Source: an uncultured beta proteobacterium (GTDB lineage: Bacteria; Pseudomonadota; Gammaproteobacteria; Burkholderiales; Burkholderiaceae). From it: DNA of 8,317 nt. This document shows, in pieces, positions 1 through 7,209 of this stretch. A program made the position numbers and the translations under genes. Location of the stretch: the NCBI GenBank assembly GCA_903938955.1, contig CAJAFJ010000411.1:1-8317 (forward strand), written 5' to 3'. Below the pieces are notes generated by a model. The model saw only the letters and a list, made by a program, of their open reading frames with translations, was not told the origin of the DNA and searched no databases. Position 1 is the first letter of the stretch. The number at the start of each line of letters is the position of its first letter.

Positions 1-210
1 CATCATGGCTTCGATCTCGGCCGGTTTGCTCATGTCCGCGCCGTGGTAACCCACCTTGACACCCAAGGCCGCGACCTCGGCTTGGGGCCCGTCAACATCA
101 CCAAAGCCATTCAGCACGATGTTGGCGCCTTGTTCGGCGAGGGCGAGGGCGATGCCAAGACCGATGCCGCTGGTGGAGCCGGTAACGAGCGCTGTTTTGC
201 CTTTGAGCAT
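1..210 (-). CDS. bdhA: 3-hydroxybutyrate dehydrogenase, N-terminal part (cut by window edge)
   Basis: NAD-dependent short-chain dehydrogenase that interconverts (R)-3-hydroxybutyrate and acetoacetate in the cytoplasm, a late step in polyhydroxybutyrate breakdown. Only the first 70 residues are present. They begin MLKGKTALVTGSTSGIG, with the Rossmann-fold glycine motif TGxxxGxG at residues 10-17. A second strand ends in ANIVLNGFGD (about 30-39), and the NGFGD stretch is characteristic of bacterial 3-hydroxybutyrate dehydrogenases rather than of FabG-like reductases. The start is supported by a GGAG ribosome binding site (218-221 on the minus strand), seven bases before the ATG. The gene is divergent from the alpha/beta hydrolase. 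The catalytic Ser-Tyr-Lys lies outside the window, so the assignment rests on the N-terminal pattern alone; another SDR is the main alternative. Confidence 0.88.
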   Translation of the reverse strand, partial: MLKGKTALVTGSTSGIGLGIALALAEQGANIVLNGFGDVDGPQAEVAALGVKVGYHGADMSKPAEIEAMM

Positions 211-240
211 GGGGTTTCTCCGTAATTGAGTTGAGGACAC

Positions 241-256
241 TGCTATTGAATTAGCA
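241..256. promoter_or_regulatory. Short inverted repeat in the divergent bdhA/hydrolase intergenic region
   Basis: Perfect 5-bp arms TGCTA and TAGCA separated by six bases lie in the middle of the 82-bp gap between two divergently read genes. The position suits an operator that could act on both. The arms are short and no clear sigma-70 promoter was found next to them, so this could also be chance. Nothing else recognisable is in 211-292. Confidence 0.2.
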
Positions 257-292
257 TTACGCACCGACTTTATCAAACCCACGCCCCACACC

Positions 293-1234
293 ATGTCTGA
301 ACCCACCCTGAATTACGTTACCTGTCCCGATGCTGCTGGCGGTCACCGCATGGCCTATTGGGAGTGGGGCAACCCGCAAAGCAGCCATGTGGTCGTGTGT
401 GTGCATGGCCTGACGCGCCAGGGGCGTGACTTTGATGTGCTGGCGCGGGCCTTGTGCCAGCAGTCCGGCAACAGCCTGCGCGTGGTGTGCCCGGACGTCG
501 TAGGACGCGGCCAGAGCGACTGGCTGAAAGACCCCGTGGCTTACCAGGTTCCGTACTATGCCGCCGACATGCTGGCTTTGTTGGCCCAGTTGAAGCCCAC
601 GACCTTGGACTGGGTCGGCACCAGCATGGGCGGGTTGATTGGCATGGTGGTGTGCAACTTGCTCACATCTGCCGCAGCGCCGGGTCATGCAGCACCCGAA
701 GGGGCCAGTGTAGGGGCTTCAACTCCTCCAGTGCGGCGTTTGATCCTGAATGACGTGGGCCCGACCATCGAGTGGCAGGCCTTGCAGCGCATTGGCGAGT
801 ACCTGGGTAACTTTGGCACGTTTGAGAGCGTGCAAGCGGCGGCCGATGCGATGTGGGCGATGTCCTCCAGCTTTGGCCCGCACACGCCCGCGCAGTGGCT
901 GGCGTTGTCGCAACACATGGTGAAACCGGTACCCGGCAGCGCAGGCCAGGTCACGCTGCATTACGACCCAGCCATTGCCATGGCGTTCAAAACCATGACC
1001 GCTGAATCGTCGGCCCAAGGCGAAGCCCTGTTGTGGCAGCTGTATGACAACATCAGCGCCCAAACCTTGCTGGTGCGCGGTGCAGTGTCGGATTTGCTGT
1101 CGCTTGACACAGCAATCGCCATGACGCAGCGCGGCCCCAAGGCGCAACTGGTGGAGTTTGCGGGTGTTGGCCACGCGCCAACCTTCAATGCAGAAGACCA
1201 GGTTCGCACGGCGACCCATTTTCTGTTGAGTTAA
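293..1234 (+). CDS. Alpha/beta hydrolase fold protein, substrate unknown
   Basis: A 313-residue cytoplasmic protein with the full alpha/beta-hydrolase layout and no signal peptide. The strand ending VCVHGLTRQGRDFD (about 35-48) carries the HG oxyanion-hole motif. The nucleophile elbow is GTSMGG with Ser111. The likely acid is Asp267 in RGAVSDLLS, and the likely base is His294 in GVGHAPTF. Ser, Asp and His fall in the canonical order, so it should be an active esterase, lipase or related hydrolase; the substrate cannot be read from sequence. Residues about 126-146 form an Ala/Gly/Pro-rich low-complexity stretch just after the elbow helix, which looks like an inserted surface loop. The ribosome binding site before ATG 293 is poor, so the start is less certain; however the next in-frame ATG (residue 20) would remove the N-terminal beta-strand. 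It is followed after 59 bp by relA on the same strand and may be cotranscribed with it. Confidence 0.85.
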   Translation: MSEPTLNYVTCPDAAGGHRMAYWEWGNPQSSHVVVCVHGLTRQGRDFDVLARALCQQSGNSLRVVCPDVVGRGQSDWLKDPVAYQVPYYAADMLALLAQLKPTTLDWVGTSMGGLIGMVVCNLLTSAAAPGHAAPEGASVGASTPPVRRLILNDVGPTIEWQALQRIGEYLGNFGTFESVQAAADAMWAMSSSFGPHTPAQWLALSQHMVKPVPGSAGQVTLHYDPAIAMAFKTMTAESSAQGEALLWQLYDNISAQTLLVRGAVSDLLSLDTAIAMTQRGPKAQLVEFAGVGHAPTFNAEDQVRTATHFLLS

Positions 1235-1254
1235 AACGGCCTGATCGCTACAAA
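1226..1254 (+). promoter_or_regulatory. Candidate weak sigma-70 promoter for relA
   Basis: TTGAGT at 1226-1231 and TACAAA at 1249-1254 are separated by 17 bases, each matching four of six consensus positions. An A-rich tract follows to 1262. The -35 box overlaps the last codons of the hydrolase gene. The predicted leader to the relA ATG would be about 30 nt. This is pattern matching only; relA may instead be read through from the hydrolase. Confidence 0.22.
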
Positions 1255-1293
1255 AAATAAAATGATGCGCATAACTAACAGGGTGAGAAGCCG

Positions 1294-3549
1294 ATGAAGA
1301 GTCATTCAGCCGAGGCGGGCGGGCTGGAGCCGCTGGCCCACCCGTTGCCGGAACCGTTGTCACAGCTGATCGCGGTCGCCCCCAGCAACTTGCCGGAAGA
1401 AAAAAATGCGCTGGTTCGGGCCCGTGCCTTTGCCGAGCCATTGCTCTGCACCGAGGAACTCGACACCGGTGAAAACGTGCTGGCCCATGCCGATGCCGTG
1501 GCCGCCATCCTCAAGTCGATTGGCGGGTCCGAGGCGATGCAGGCGGCCAGTTACCTGGTCTACGCCTGCGACCATTTGCAAAAACCGCAAGAAGTGATTG
1601 CCAAGGCCTTTGGCGACAACTTTGCCACCCTGGCCCTTGAAACCACCAAGCTGGTGCGGGTGCAGCGGCTGGCACGCCAGACCCAGGTCGCCAATGCCCG
1701 GGTGTCGGCGGCCATTCCCATGGCGCAGACGGCCGCCGCGCAGACCGAGAGCGTGCGCAAAATGTTGCTGGCGTTCTCGCGCGACTTGCGCGTGGTGATG
1801 CTGCGCCTGGCCTCACGCCTGCAAACCCTGCGCTTCTACGCCGCCACCAAATTGCCGCTACCGCCCGGCTTGGCGCGCGAGGCGCAGCAGGTGTTTGCGC
1901 CGCTGGCCAACCGGCTCGGCATTTGGGAAATTAAGTGGGAAATGGAAGACCTGGCCTTTCGCTTCACCGAGCCGGAAACTTACCGCGAGGTGGCCCGTTT
2001 GCTGGACGAAAAACGCTCCGAGCGCGAAGTTCAGGTGGAGCATTTGCGCTCGCAACTGGAGTCGCAACTCAAGGCCCAGGGCATCGCGGCCAAGGTGCAG
2101 GGCCGCCCCAAACACATTTACAGCATTGTTAAAAAAATGCGCGGCAAGTCGCTGGGGTTCGATCAGGTCTACGACATTCGGGCGCTGCGCATTGTGGTGG
2201 GCAATATCCCGGACTGCTATGCCGCATTAAGCTGGGTCCACAGCCAGTTCACCCCGATCTCGGAAGAATTTGACGACTACATCTCCAAGCCCAAAGTCAA
2301 CGGCTACCAGTCGCTGCACACCGTGGTGCGCGACCAGAAGGGTCAGCCGATCGAGATCCAGATCCGCACCCAGGCCATGCACGACCATTCCGAAAACGGC
2401 GTGGCGGCGCACTGGGCCTACAAAGAGGCAGGCGCCAAAGGCTACTCGGGCGTCTCGGCCAGCAGCGCTTACGACGCCAAAATCGCGGTGCTGCGCCAGT
2501 TGCTGGCGTGGGAACGCGATCTGTCGGGCGGGGGGCAAGGGCAGGGCGTGCTGGACGACCGCATTTATGTGCTGACGCCGGACGCCGCCATTGTGGAGCT
2601 GCCGCAAGGCGCCACCGCCATCGACTTTGCCTACAGCGTGCACACCAACCTGGGCCACCGTTGCCGCGGCGCCCGGTTGGATGGTGCCATGGTGCCGCTG
2701 AATACGCCGCTGAAAAACGGCCAGACGGTGGAGGTCACGGTGGTGAAGGAAGGCGGGCCGTCGCGCGACTGGCTGAATGCCGAGCTGGGCTATCTGGTCA
2801 GCCACCGTGCCCGCTCCAAAGTGCGCGCCTGGTTTAATGCGCTGGCAATGGATGAGACCGTGGCCAAAGGCCGTGAAGCGGTTGAAAAACTGCTGCAGCG
2901 CGGCGGTAAAACCGCCATCAAGCTGGAAGACCTGGCCACACAATTGGGCTTTAATTCCGCCGATGAGCTGTTTGAAGTCGTCGGCAAAGACGAATTTTCG
3001 CTGCGCAACATCGAAAATCTGCTGCGCCCGCCAGAGCCCGCGCCGGTCGATGACGATCAACTGCTGCTCAAAAAACCGCGCAGCACCGCCAACCCGACCA
3101 AAGGCGGCGTGCTGGTGGTGGGCGTGGATTCGCTCATGACGCAACTGGCCAAATGCTGCAAACCGGCGCCGCCGGATGCGATTTGCGGTTTTGTCACTCG
3201 CGGCAAGGGCGTCAGCATACATCGCACCGATTGCTCCAATCTGCGCGAAATGGTGGCCAAGAATGGCGAGCGCGTGATAGAGGTGCAATGGGGCCAGCGC
3301 AAGGCCACGGACCATGCTGTTTACCCCGTGGATGTGGCGATTGAAGCGACTGACCGGCAGGGCCTGCTGCGCGATATTTCCGAGGTGTTTACCAAAGAAA
3401 AAATGAACGTCATTGGCGTACAGACCCAATCCATACGGGGTTCTGCCTGGATGACCTTCACGGTGGAGGTCTCCGACTCCGGCCGACTCGTCAAGGTGCT
3501 GGGCATCGTGGCCGAGCTGGCGGGCGTGCGCTCGGTGCGCCGACGTTAA
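1294..3549 (+). CDS. relA: RelA-type (p)ppGpp synthetase, hydrolase domain degenerate
   Basis: Makes (p)ppGpp from ATP and GTP/GDP on starved ribosomes, the stringent-response alarmone. The protein has 751 residues, close to E. coli RelA. Order of domains: a pseudo-hydrolase HD region (about 50-200); the synthetase region with RPKHIYSI (271-278), YDIRALRIV (from 293), the acidic EFDD motif (325-328), NGYQSLH with Tyr338, and EIQIRT with Glu354; a TGS domain (about 421-482); a helical region; a Cys-rich zinc-finger-like segment (Cys621, Cys622, His643, Cys647); and a C-terminal ACT domain (677-751). The HDxxED metal site of SpoT/Rel enzymes is replaced by YACDHL (90-95), and the LADRTHN hydrolase motif reads LASRLQT (172-178), so it should not hydrolyse ppGpp. 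EFDD is the ExDD form known from monofunctional RelA; bifunctional enzymes carry RxKD. A GGTGAG ribosome binding site (1282-1287) sits six bases before the ATG. A separate SpoT is expected elsewhere in the genome. Confidence 0.96.
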   Translation: MKSHSAEAGGLEPLAHPLPEPLSQLIAVAPSNLPEEKNALVRARAFAEPLLCTEELDTGENVLAHADAVAAILKSIGGSEAMQAASYLVYACDHLQKPQEVIAKAFGDNFATLALETTKLVRVQRLARQTQVANARVSAAIPMAQTAAAQTESVRKMLLAFSRDLRVVMLRLASRLQTLRFYAATKLPLPPGLAREAQQVFAPLANRLGIWEIKWEMEDLAFRFTEPETYREVARLLDEKRSEREVQVEHLRSQLESQLKAQGIAAKVQGRPKHIYSIVKKMRGKSLGFDQVYDIRALRIVVGNIPDCYAALSWVHSQFTPISEEFDDYISKPKVNGYQSLHTVVRDQKGQPIEIQIRTQAMHDHSENGVAAHWAYKEAGAKGYSGVSASSAYDAKIAVLRQLLAWERDLSGGGQGQGVLDDRIYVLTPDAAIVELPQGATAIDFAYSVHTNLGHRCRGARLDGAMVPLNTPLKNGQTVEVTVVKEGGPSRDWLNAELGYLVSHRARSKVRAWFNALAMDETVAKGREAVEKLLQRGGKTAIKLEDLATQLGFNSADELFEVVGKDEFSLRNIENLLRPPEPAPVDDDQLLLKKPRSTANPTKGGVLVVGVDSLMTQLAKCCKPAPPDAICGFVTRGKGVSIHRTDCSNLREMVAKNGERVIEVQWGQRKATDHAVYPVDVAIEATDRQGLLRDISEVFTKEKMNVIGVQTQSIRGSAWMTFTVEVSDSGRLVKVLGIVAELAGVRSVRRR

Positions 3550-3607
3550 ATTTGAATCGGCACAATCCGAACTGACAGTCAAGAACCTCAACAAGCAAAG
3601 GACTCCT

Positions 3608-4822
3608 ATGGCCTCCGGAAAAATTCTCGTCGCCCAAGGCGGCGGTCCCACCGCCGTTATCAACCAGTCGCTCGTCGGCGTGGCGCTGGAAGCCAGGCGC
3701 TTCGGGCAGATTGAGCGTATTTACGGTGCGCGCCACGGCGTGCGCGGTATCGTGAACGAAGACTTTGTTGACCTGACGCAGGAGACGCATCACAACCTGG
3801 AAATGGTGGCCAACACGCCTTCCAGCGCCCTGGGCTCCACCCGCGACAAGCCCGACCTGGCGTATTGTCAGGAGATTTTCAAGGTGCTGCAGGCGCACGA
3901 GATTGAGCATTTCTTCTACATCGGCGGCAACGACTCGTCGGACACCGTGCGCATTGTGAGCCTGGAGGCGCAAAAAGCGGGCTACCCACTGCGCTGCATC
4001 CACATCCCCAAAACCATTGACAACGACCTGGTAGGCAACGACCACACCCCCGGTTTCCCGTCTGCCGCCCGTTTTGTGGCGCAGGCCTTTGCTGGCGCCA
4101 ATCTGGATAACGCGGCGCTACCCGGTGTGTATGTGGGCGTGGTGATGGGTCGCCATGCCGGATTTTTGACGGCCGCGTCTGCGTTGGGCAAGAAGTTCCC
4201 GGACGACGGCCCGCACCTGATTTACCTGCCTGAACGCACTTTTGTGCTGGAGAAATTCCTGGCCGACGTGAAGGCCACCTACGAGCGTTATGGCCGTTGC
4301 GTCATTGCCGTGTCCGAAGGCATTCACGATGCTTCCGGCGCGCCCATTGCCACCCTGCTGGCCAAAGACCTGGAGCACGATGCGCACGGCAATGTGCAAC
4401 TGTCGGGCAACGGCGCGCTGGCCGATTTGCTGTGCGAAGAGATCAAGGCCAAACTCGGTATCAAGCGCGTGCGTGGCGACACGTTTGGCTACCTGCAGCG
4501 TTCATTTATCGGCTGCGTGTCGGACGTGGACCAGCGCGAAGCGCGTGAGGTGGGTGAAAAGGCGGTTCAGTTTGCGCTGTGGGGCGCCCGCAGCGGCTCG
4601 GTTGCCATCAAACGCACCGGGTTTTATTCGGTGGACTACGAACTGCTGCCGCTGGAGGCGGTGGCCGGCAAAACACGGGTGATGGAAGATGAATTTATTG
4701 CCGCCAATGGCACCGATGTGACCGACGCCTTCCGCATGTACCTGCGTCCCTTGCTGGGCTCCGGCATGCCCGATGCCTTCCGGTTACGCCATAACCCGGT
4801 GGCCAAGGTGCTGCACAAGTAA
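3608..4822 (+). CDS. pfp: Pyrophosphate-dependent 6-phosphofructokinase
   Basis: Reversibly phosphorylates fructose 6-phosphate to fructose 1,6-bisphosphate using PPi rather than ATP, so it can serve glycolysis and gluconeogenesis in the cytoplasm. The protein has 404 residues with the PFK fold: AQGGGPTAVINQSL near the N-terminus (phosphate-donor site), YIGGNDSSDT (104-113), PKTIDND (134-140), and VMGRHAGF (179-186) for sugar-phosphate binding. Two residues point to PPi: Asp109, at the position that is Gly in the ATP enzymes' GGDGS motif, and Lys135 in PKTIDND, where ATP enzymes have PGTIDND. Together these block the ATP pocket in known PPi enzymes. The Asp of GGD is Asn108 here (GGNDS). An AAAGGA ribosome binding site (3597-3602) precedes the ATG by five bases. 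It follows relA by 58 bp on the same strand and converges with upp. An ATP-dependent enzyme is unlikely. Confidence 0.92.
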   Translation: MASGKILVAQGGGPTAVINQSLVGVALEARRFGQIERIYGARHGVRGIVNEDFVDLTQETHHNLEMVANTPSSALGSTRDKPDLAYCQEIFKVLQAHEIEHFFYIGGNDSSDTVRIVSLEAQKAGYPLRCIHIPKTIDNDLVGNDHTPGFPSAARFVAQAFAGANLDNAALPGVYVGVVMGRHAGFLTAASALGKKFPDDGPHLIYLPERTFVLEKFLADVKATYERYGRCVIAVSEGIHDASGAPIATLLAKDLEHDAHGNVQLSGNGALADLLCEEIKAKLGIKRVRGDTFGYLQRSFIGCVSDVDQREAREVGEKAVQFALWGARSGSVAIKRTGFYSVDYELLPLEAVAGKTRVMEDEFIAANGTDVTDAFRMYLRPLLGSGMPDAFRLRHNPVAKVLHK

Positions 4823-4836
4823 ACCTTGACTTACCC

Positions 4837-4870
4837 TGCGCCCGGCTATCGCATGGATAGTTCTGGCGCA
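4837..4870. terminator. Hairpin at the pfp/upp convergent junction, possible bidirectional terminator
   Basis: The outer arms TGCGCC (4837-4842) and GGCGCA (4865-4870) pair perfectly. An inner stem GCTATC (4845-4850) with GATAGT (4856-4861) closes a 5-base loop, leaving a small internal loop between the two stems. It lies 14 bp after the pfp stop and 18 bp beyond the upp stop, the expected place for a shared terminator. Neither side has a T-run, so if it stops transcription it is not a textbook intrinsic terminator. Confidence 0.45.
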
Positions 4871-4888
4871 CGGCTTGGTCGCTGATGC

Positions 4889-5539
4889 TTATTGGGTACC
4901 AAAAATCCGGTCGCCCGCATCGCCCAAGCCCGGCAGGATGTAGCCGTGGTCGCTGAGCTGGCGGTCAATCGCGGCGGTGAAAATTTGCACATCGGGGTGC
5001 GCTTTTTTCATGGTGGCAATGCCTTCCGGGCAGGTCAGCAGGCAGACAAACTTGATCGATTTGGGTTTCAGCACCTTGATGCGGTCAATCGCTGCCACGG
5101 CTGAATTACCGGTGGCCAGCATCGGGTCGACCACCACCACATCACGCTCCTGCATGTCTTTGGGCATCTTGAAGTAGTACTCCACCGGTTGCAAGGTGTT
5201 GGGGTCGCGGTACAGGCCAATATGACCCACGCGCGCCCCCGGCACCACCGTCAGCATGCCGTCCAGAATGCCGGTGCCAGCGCGCAGGATGGACACCAAG
5301 ACCAGTTTTTTACCGTCGATGACCTTGGCGGTCATTTTTTCCAGCGGGGTCTCGATCTCGATGTCCTGCATGGGCATATCGCGCGTGACTTCGTAAGCCA
5401 TCAACATGCTGATTTCGTTCAGCAGGGTGCGAAAGCTGTTGGTGCTGGCGTCTTTTTTGCGCATCAGCGTCAGCTTGTGCTGAACCAGCGGGTGGCTGAC
5501 CAGCGTAACGTGTGGCGGGGTTGTGTTTAAGTTGCTCAT
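4889..5539 (-). CDS. upp: Uracil phosphoribosyltransferase
   Basis: Salvages uracil by joining it to PRPP, giving UMP and pyrophosphate, in the cytoplasm. The protein has 216 residues, a little longer than the usual 208-209 because of the N-terminus. The signature parts are all present: [13 protein letters not shown] (83-95), the PRPP-binding loop [14 protein letters not shown] (134-147), and the uracil-binding tail [17 protein letters not shown] (199-215). The start at 5539 is backed by AAGG (5546-5549 on the minus strand) six bases upstream. The upstream neighbour on the same strand is the DUF853 ATPase, 88 bp away. That gap holds no gene and no clear terminator, so cotranscription is possible but an own promoter cannot be excluded. 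It ends 66 bp from the end of the convergent pfp. Confidence 0.97.
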   Translation of the reverse strand: MSNLNTTPPHVTLVSHPLVQHKLTLMRKKDASTNSFRTLLNEISMLMAYEVTRDMPMQDIEIETPLEKMTAKVIDGKKLVLVSILRAGTGILDGMLTVVPGARVGHIGLYRDPNTLQPVEYYFKMPKDMQERDVVVVDPMLATGNSAVAAIDRIKVLKPKSIKFVCLLTCPEGIATMKKAHPDVQIFTAAIDRQLSDHGYILPGLGDAGDRIFGTQ

Positions 5540-5627
5540 GCGTGACCTTAATGAATAGGGAATGTTTTGTATGACTGGCGTCGTGTGAATTGGTTAAATT
5601 GCAAGCGACCGGCGTGTTGGCCCATCA

Positions 5628-7151
5628 TTAGCGTTTGGCGCCGCCAAAGATGCTGCCGAGTACGCCGCGAATGATCTGGCGGCCGACTTCGCGCCCGACC
5701 GAGCTGGCCGCGCTGCGGATCAATTGCTCGCCTGCCGAGGTCCGCGTTCCGCGTGCACCGCCGCCAAAGATGGAGCCAATGCTGTCCAGCAGACCACCAC
5801 CGGCCGGGGAGGCCTGTGCGGTGTCATTGCGCCCGTTAGAGGCCGTGGCGGCTGGATTGGTTGCCAATTTGGTCTCGGTGCGGCCTTTGATTTTTTCAAA
5901 CGCCGATTCGCGGTCCAGCATTTTTTCATACACACCAGCCACGATGGAGTTCGCGATCAGGGCCTGCCGTTGCGCTGGTGTGATGGGGCCGATCTGGCTG
6001 GCCGGGGGCAACACGTAGACACGTTCGGTCACACCGGGCCGACCTTTTTCATCCAGAAAACTCACCAGCGCTTCGCCCACGGCCAGTTCGGTGATGGCGG
6101 CGCCAATGTCAAGTGCCGGGTTAGGTCGCATGGTGTCCGCCGCCGACTTGACGGCTTTCTGGTCACGCGGCGTGAAAGCGCGCAGGGCGTGCTGCACGCG
6201 GTTGCCCAGCTGGGCCAGCACTGAATCGGGAATATCCAGCGGGTTTTGTGTCACGAAAAACACGCCTACGCCTTTGGATCGCACCAGGCGCACCACCAGT
6301 TCGATGCGCTCTTGCAGCACTTTGGGGGCGTCGGCAAACAGCAAATGGGCTTCGTCAAAAAAGAACACGATTTTCGGTTTGTCGAGGTCGCCGACTTCGG
6401 GCAGTTGCTCAAACAACTCACTCAGCATCCAGAGCAGAAAGGTGGCGTAAAGCCGGGGCGAGTTCATCAGCTTGTCAGCCGCCAGCACATTGATCAGGCC
6501 GCGCCCGTCCGCGTCGGTTTGCATGAAATCTTCGATGTTGAGCATGGGCTCGCCAAAAAACTGGTCGCCGCCTTGGGACTCGATCTGCATCAGCCCGCGC
6601 TGAATGGCGCCAATGCTGGCGGCGCTGATGTTGCCGTATTCGGTCGTGAACTCGGAGGCGTTGTCGCCCACCAGCTGGCACATGGCGCGCAGGTCTTTCA
6701 TGTCCAGCAGCATCAGGCCGTCGTCGTCGGCAATCTTGAACACCAGTTGCAACACGCCCGCCTGGGTCTCGTTCAGGTTGAGCATGCGCGCCAGCAAGAG
6801 CGGCCCCAGATCACTGACGGTGGCGCGCACCGGGTGGCCTTGTTCGCCAAACACGTCCCACAAAGTCGTGGGGAAAGCGCTGAATTCGGGCGTTTCGAGG
6901 GCTCTTTCTTTCAGCACTTTGGCTAGTTTGTCGCCTAAAACCCCGGCTTGCGAGATGCCGGTGAGGTCGCCCTTGATGTCGGCCATGAACACCGGCACGC
7001 CGATGCGCGAAAACCCCTCGGCCATGGTTTGCAGCGTGATGGTTTTGCCGGTGCCGGTGGCGCCGGTGATGAGGCCGTGGCGGTTGGCTTTGTCCGGGCG
7101 CAGAAAGCATTGGGTGGCGCCGTGCTGCGCAATCAGGATCGGTTCAGACAT
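5628..7151 (-). CDS. HerA-like/DUF853 P-loop ATPase, YjgR type
   Basis: A 507-residue predicted ATPase of the HerA/FtsK-like superfamily, DUF853 branch (E. coli YjgR is the familiar member); its cellular role is not established. Walker A is GATGTGKT (30-37, Lys36), followed by [11 protein letters not shown] (55-65). Walker B is IVFFFDEAH (261-269) with Asp266 and Glu267. [18 protein letters not shown] (287-304) is the arginine/sensor-like segment typical of this family. Residues about 425-455 are a low-complexity Ala/Asn/Gly linker. The tail (455-507) contains a Ser/Gly/Arg-rich region bracketed by two near-identical motifs, GSIFGGGAR (459-467) and GSIFGGAKR (499-507). No transmembrane segment or signal peptide is apparent. 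The ribosome binding site before the ATG is weak (TGAG about seven bases upstream), but the conserved [13 protein letters not shown] N-terminus directly precedes the fold, which supports this start. It is divergent from yebC and upstream of upp. Confidence 0.9.
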   Translation of the reverse strand: MSEPILIAQHGATQCFLRPDKANRHGLITGATGTGKTITLQTMAEGFSRIGVPVFMADIKGDLTGISQAGVLGDKLAKVLKERALETPEFSAFPTTLWDVFGEQGHPVRATVSDLGPLLLARMLNLNETQAGVLQLVFKIADDDGLMLLDMKDLRAMCQLVGDNASEFTTEYGNISAASIGAIQRGLMQIESQGGDQFFGEPMLNIEDFMQTDADGRGLINVLAADKLMNSPRLYATFLLWMLSELFEQLPEVGDLDKPKIVFFFDEAHLLFADAPKVLQERIELVVRLVRSKGVGVFFVTQNPLDIPDSVLAQLGNRVQHALRAFTPRDQKAVKSAADTMRPNPALDIGAAITELAVGEALVSFLDEKGRPGVTERVYVLPPASQIGPITPAQRQALIANSIVAGVYEKMLDRESAFEKIKGRTETKLATNPAATASNGRNDTAQASPAGGGLLDSIGSIFGGGARGTRTSAGEQLIRSAASSVGREVGRQIIRGVLGSIFGGAKR

Positions 7152-7172
7152 AGGATTCTCAAAAAGTACAAT
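7143..7172 (+). promoter_or_regulatory. yebC: Candidate sigma-70 promoter for yebC
   Basis: TACAAT at 7167-7172 matches five of six -10 positions and lies 18 bases after TTCAGA (7143-7148), a four-of-six -35 match. The latter overlaps the first codons of the divergent ATPase gene. The predicted leader before the yebC GTG would be about 30 nt. Unverified pattern match, though the -10 is the best in the window's intergenic DNA. Confidence 0.38.
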
Positions 7173-7209
7173 TCAGACCGTAGCGTAACGAACTTTTGAA
7201 GGATTCCCC

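Noticed and set aside
43..225. A 60-codon plus-strand open frame at the left edge
   Set aside because: It is antisense to the clear N-terminus of 3-hydroxybutyrate dehydrogenase.
719..1441. A 240-codon minus-strand open frame spanning the hydrolase end and relA start
   Set aside because: It covers two real genes and their gap, and has shadow-like composition and no motif.
3550..3607. A promoter before pfp (TTGAAT at 3552-3557, CACAAT at 3561-3566)
   Set aside because: The boxes are too close to pair with each other and neither has a fitting partner at 16-18 bases; only the ribosome binding site is convincing.
2227..3663. A 478-codon open frame on the minus strand, antisense to relA and the start of pfp
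   Set aside because: The plus strand here encodes unmistakable RelA domains. Long antisense frames are common opposite GC-rich genes, and the translation shows no recognisable domain and is rich in His, Arg, Ala and Gln, as such shadows are.
5540..5627. A possible small gene, terminator or strong promoter between the DUF853 gene and upp
   Set aside because: The 88 bp are mildly AT-rich but hold no coding frame, no stable hairpin with a T-run, and only poor promoter-like boxes on the minus strand.
6246..6926. A 226-codon plus-strand open frame inside the DUF853 ATPase gene
   Set aside because: The minus strand carries intact Walker A and B motifs through this region; the plus frame is a His/Gln-rich shadow.
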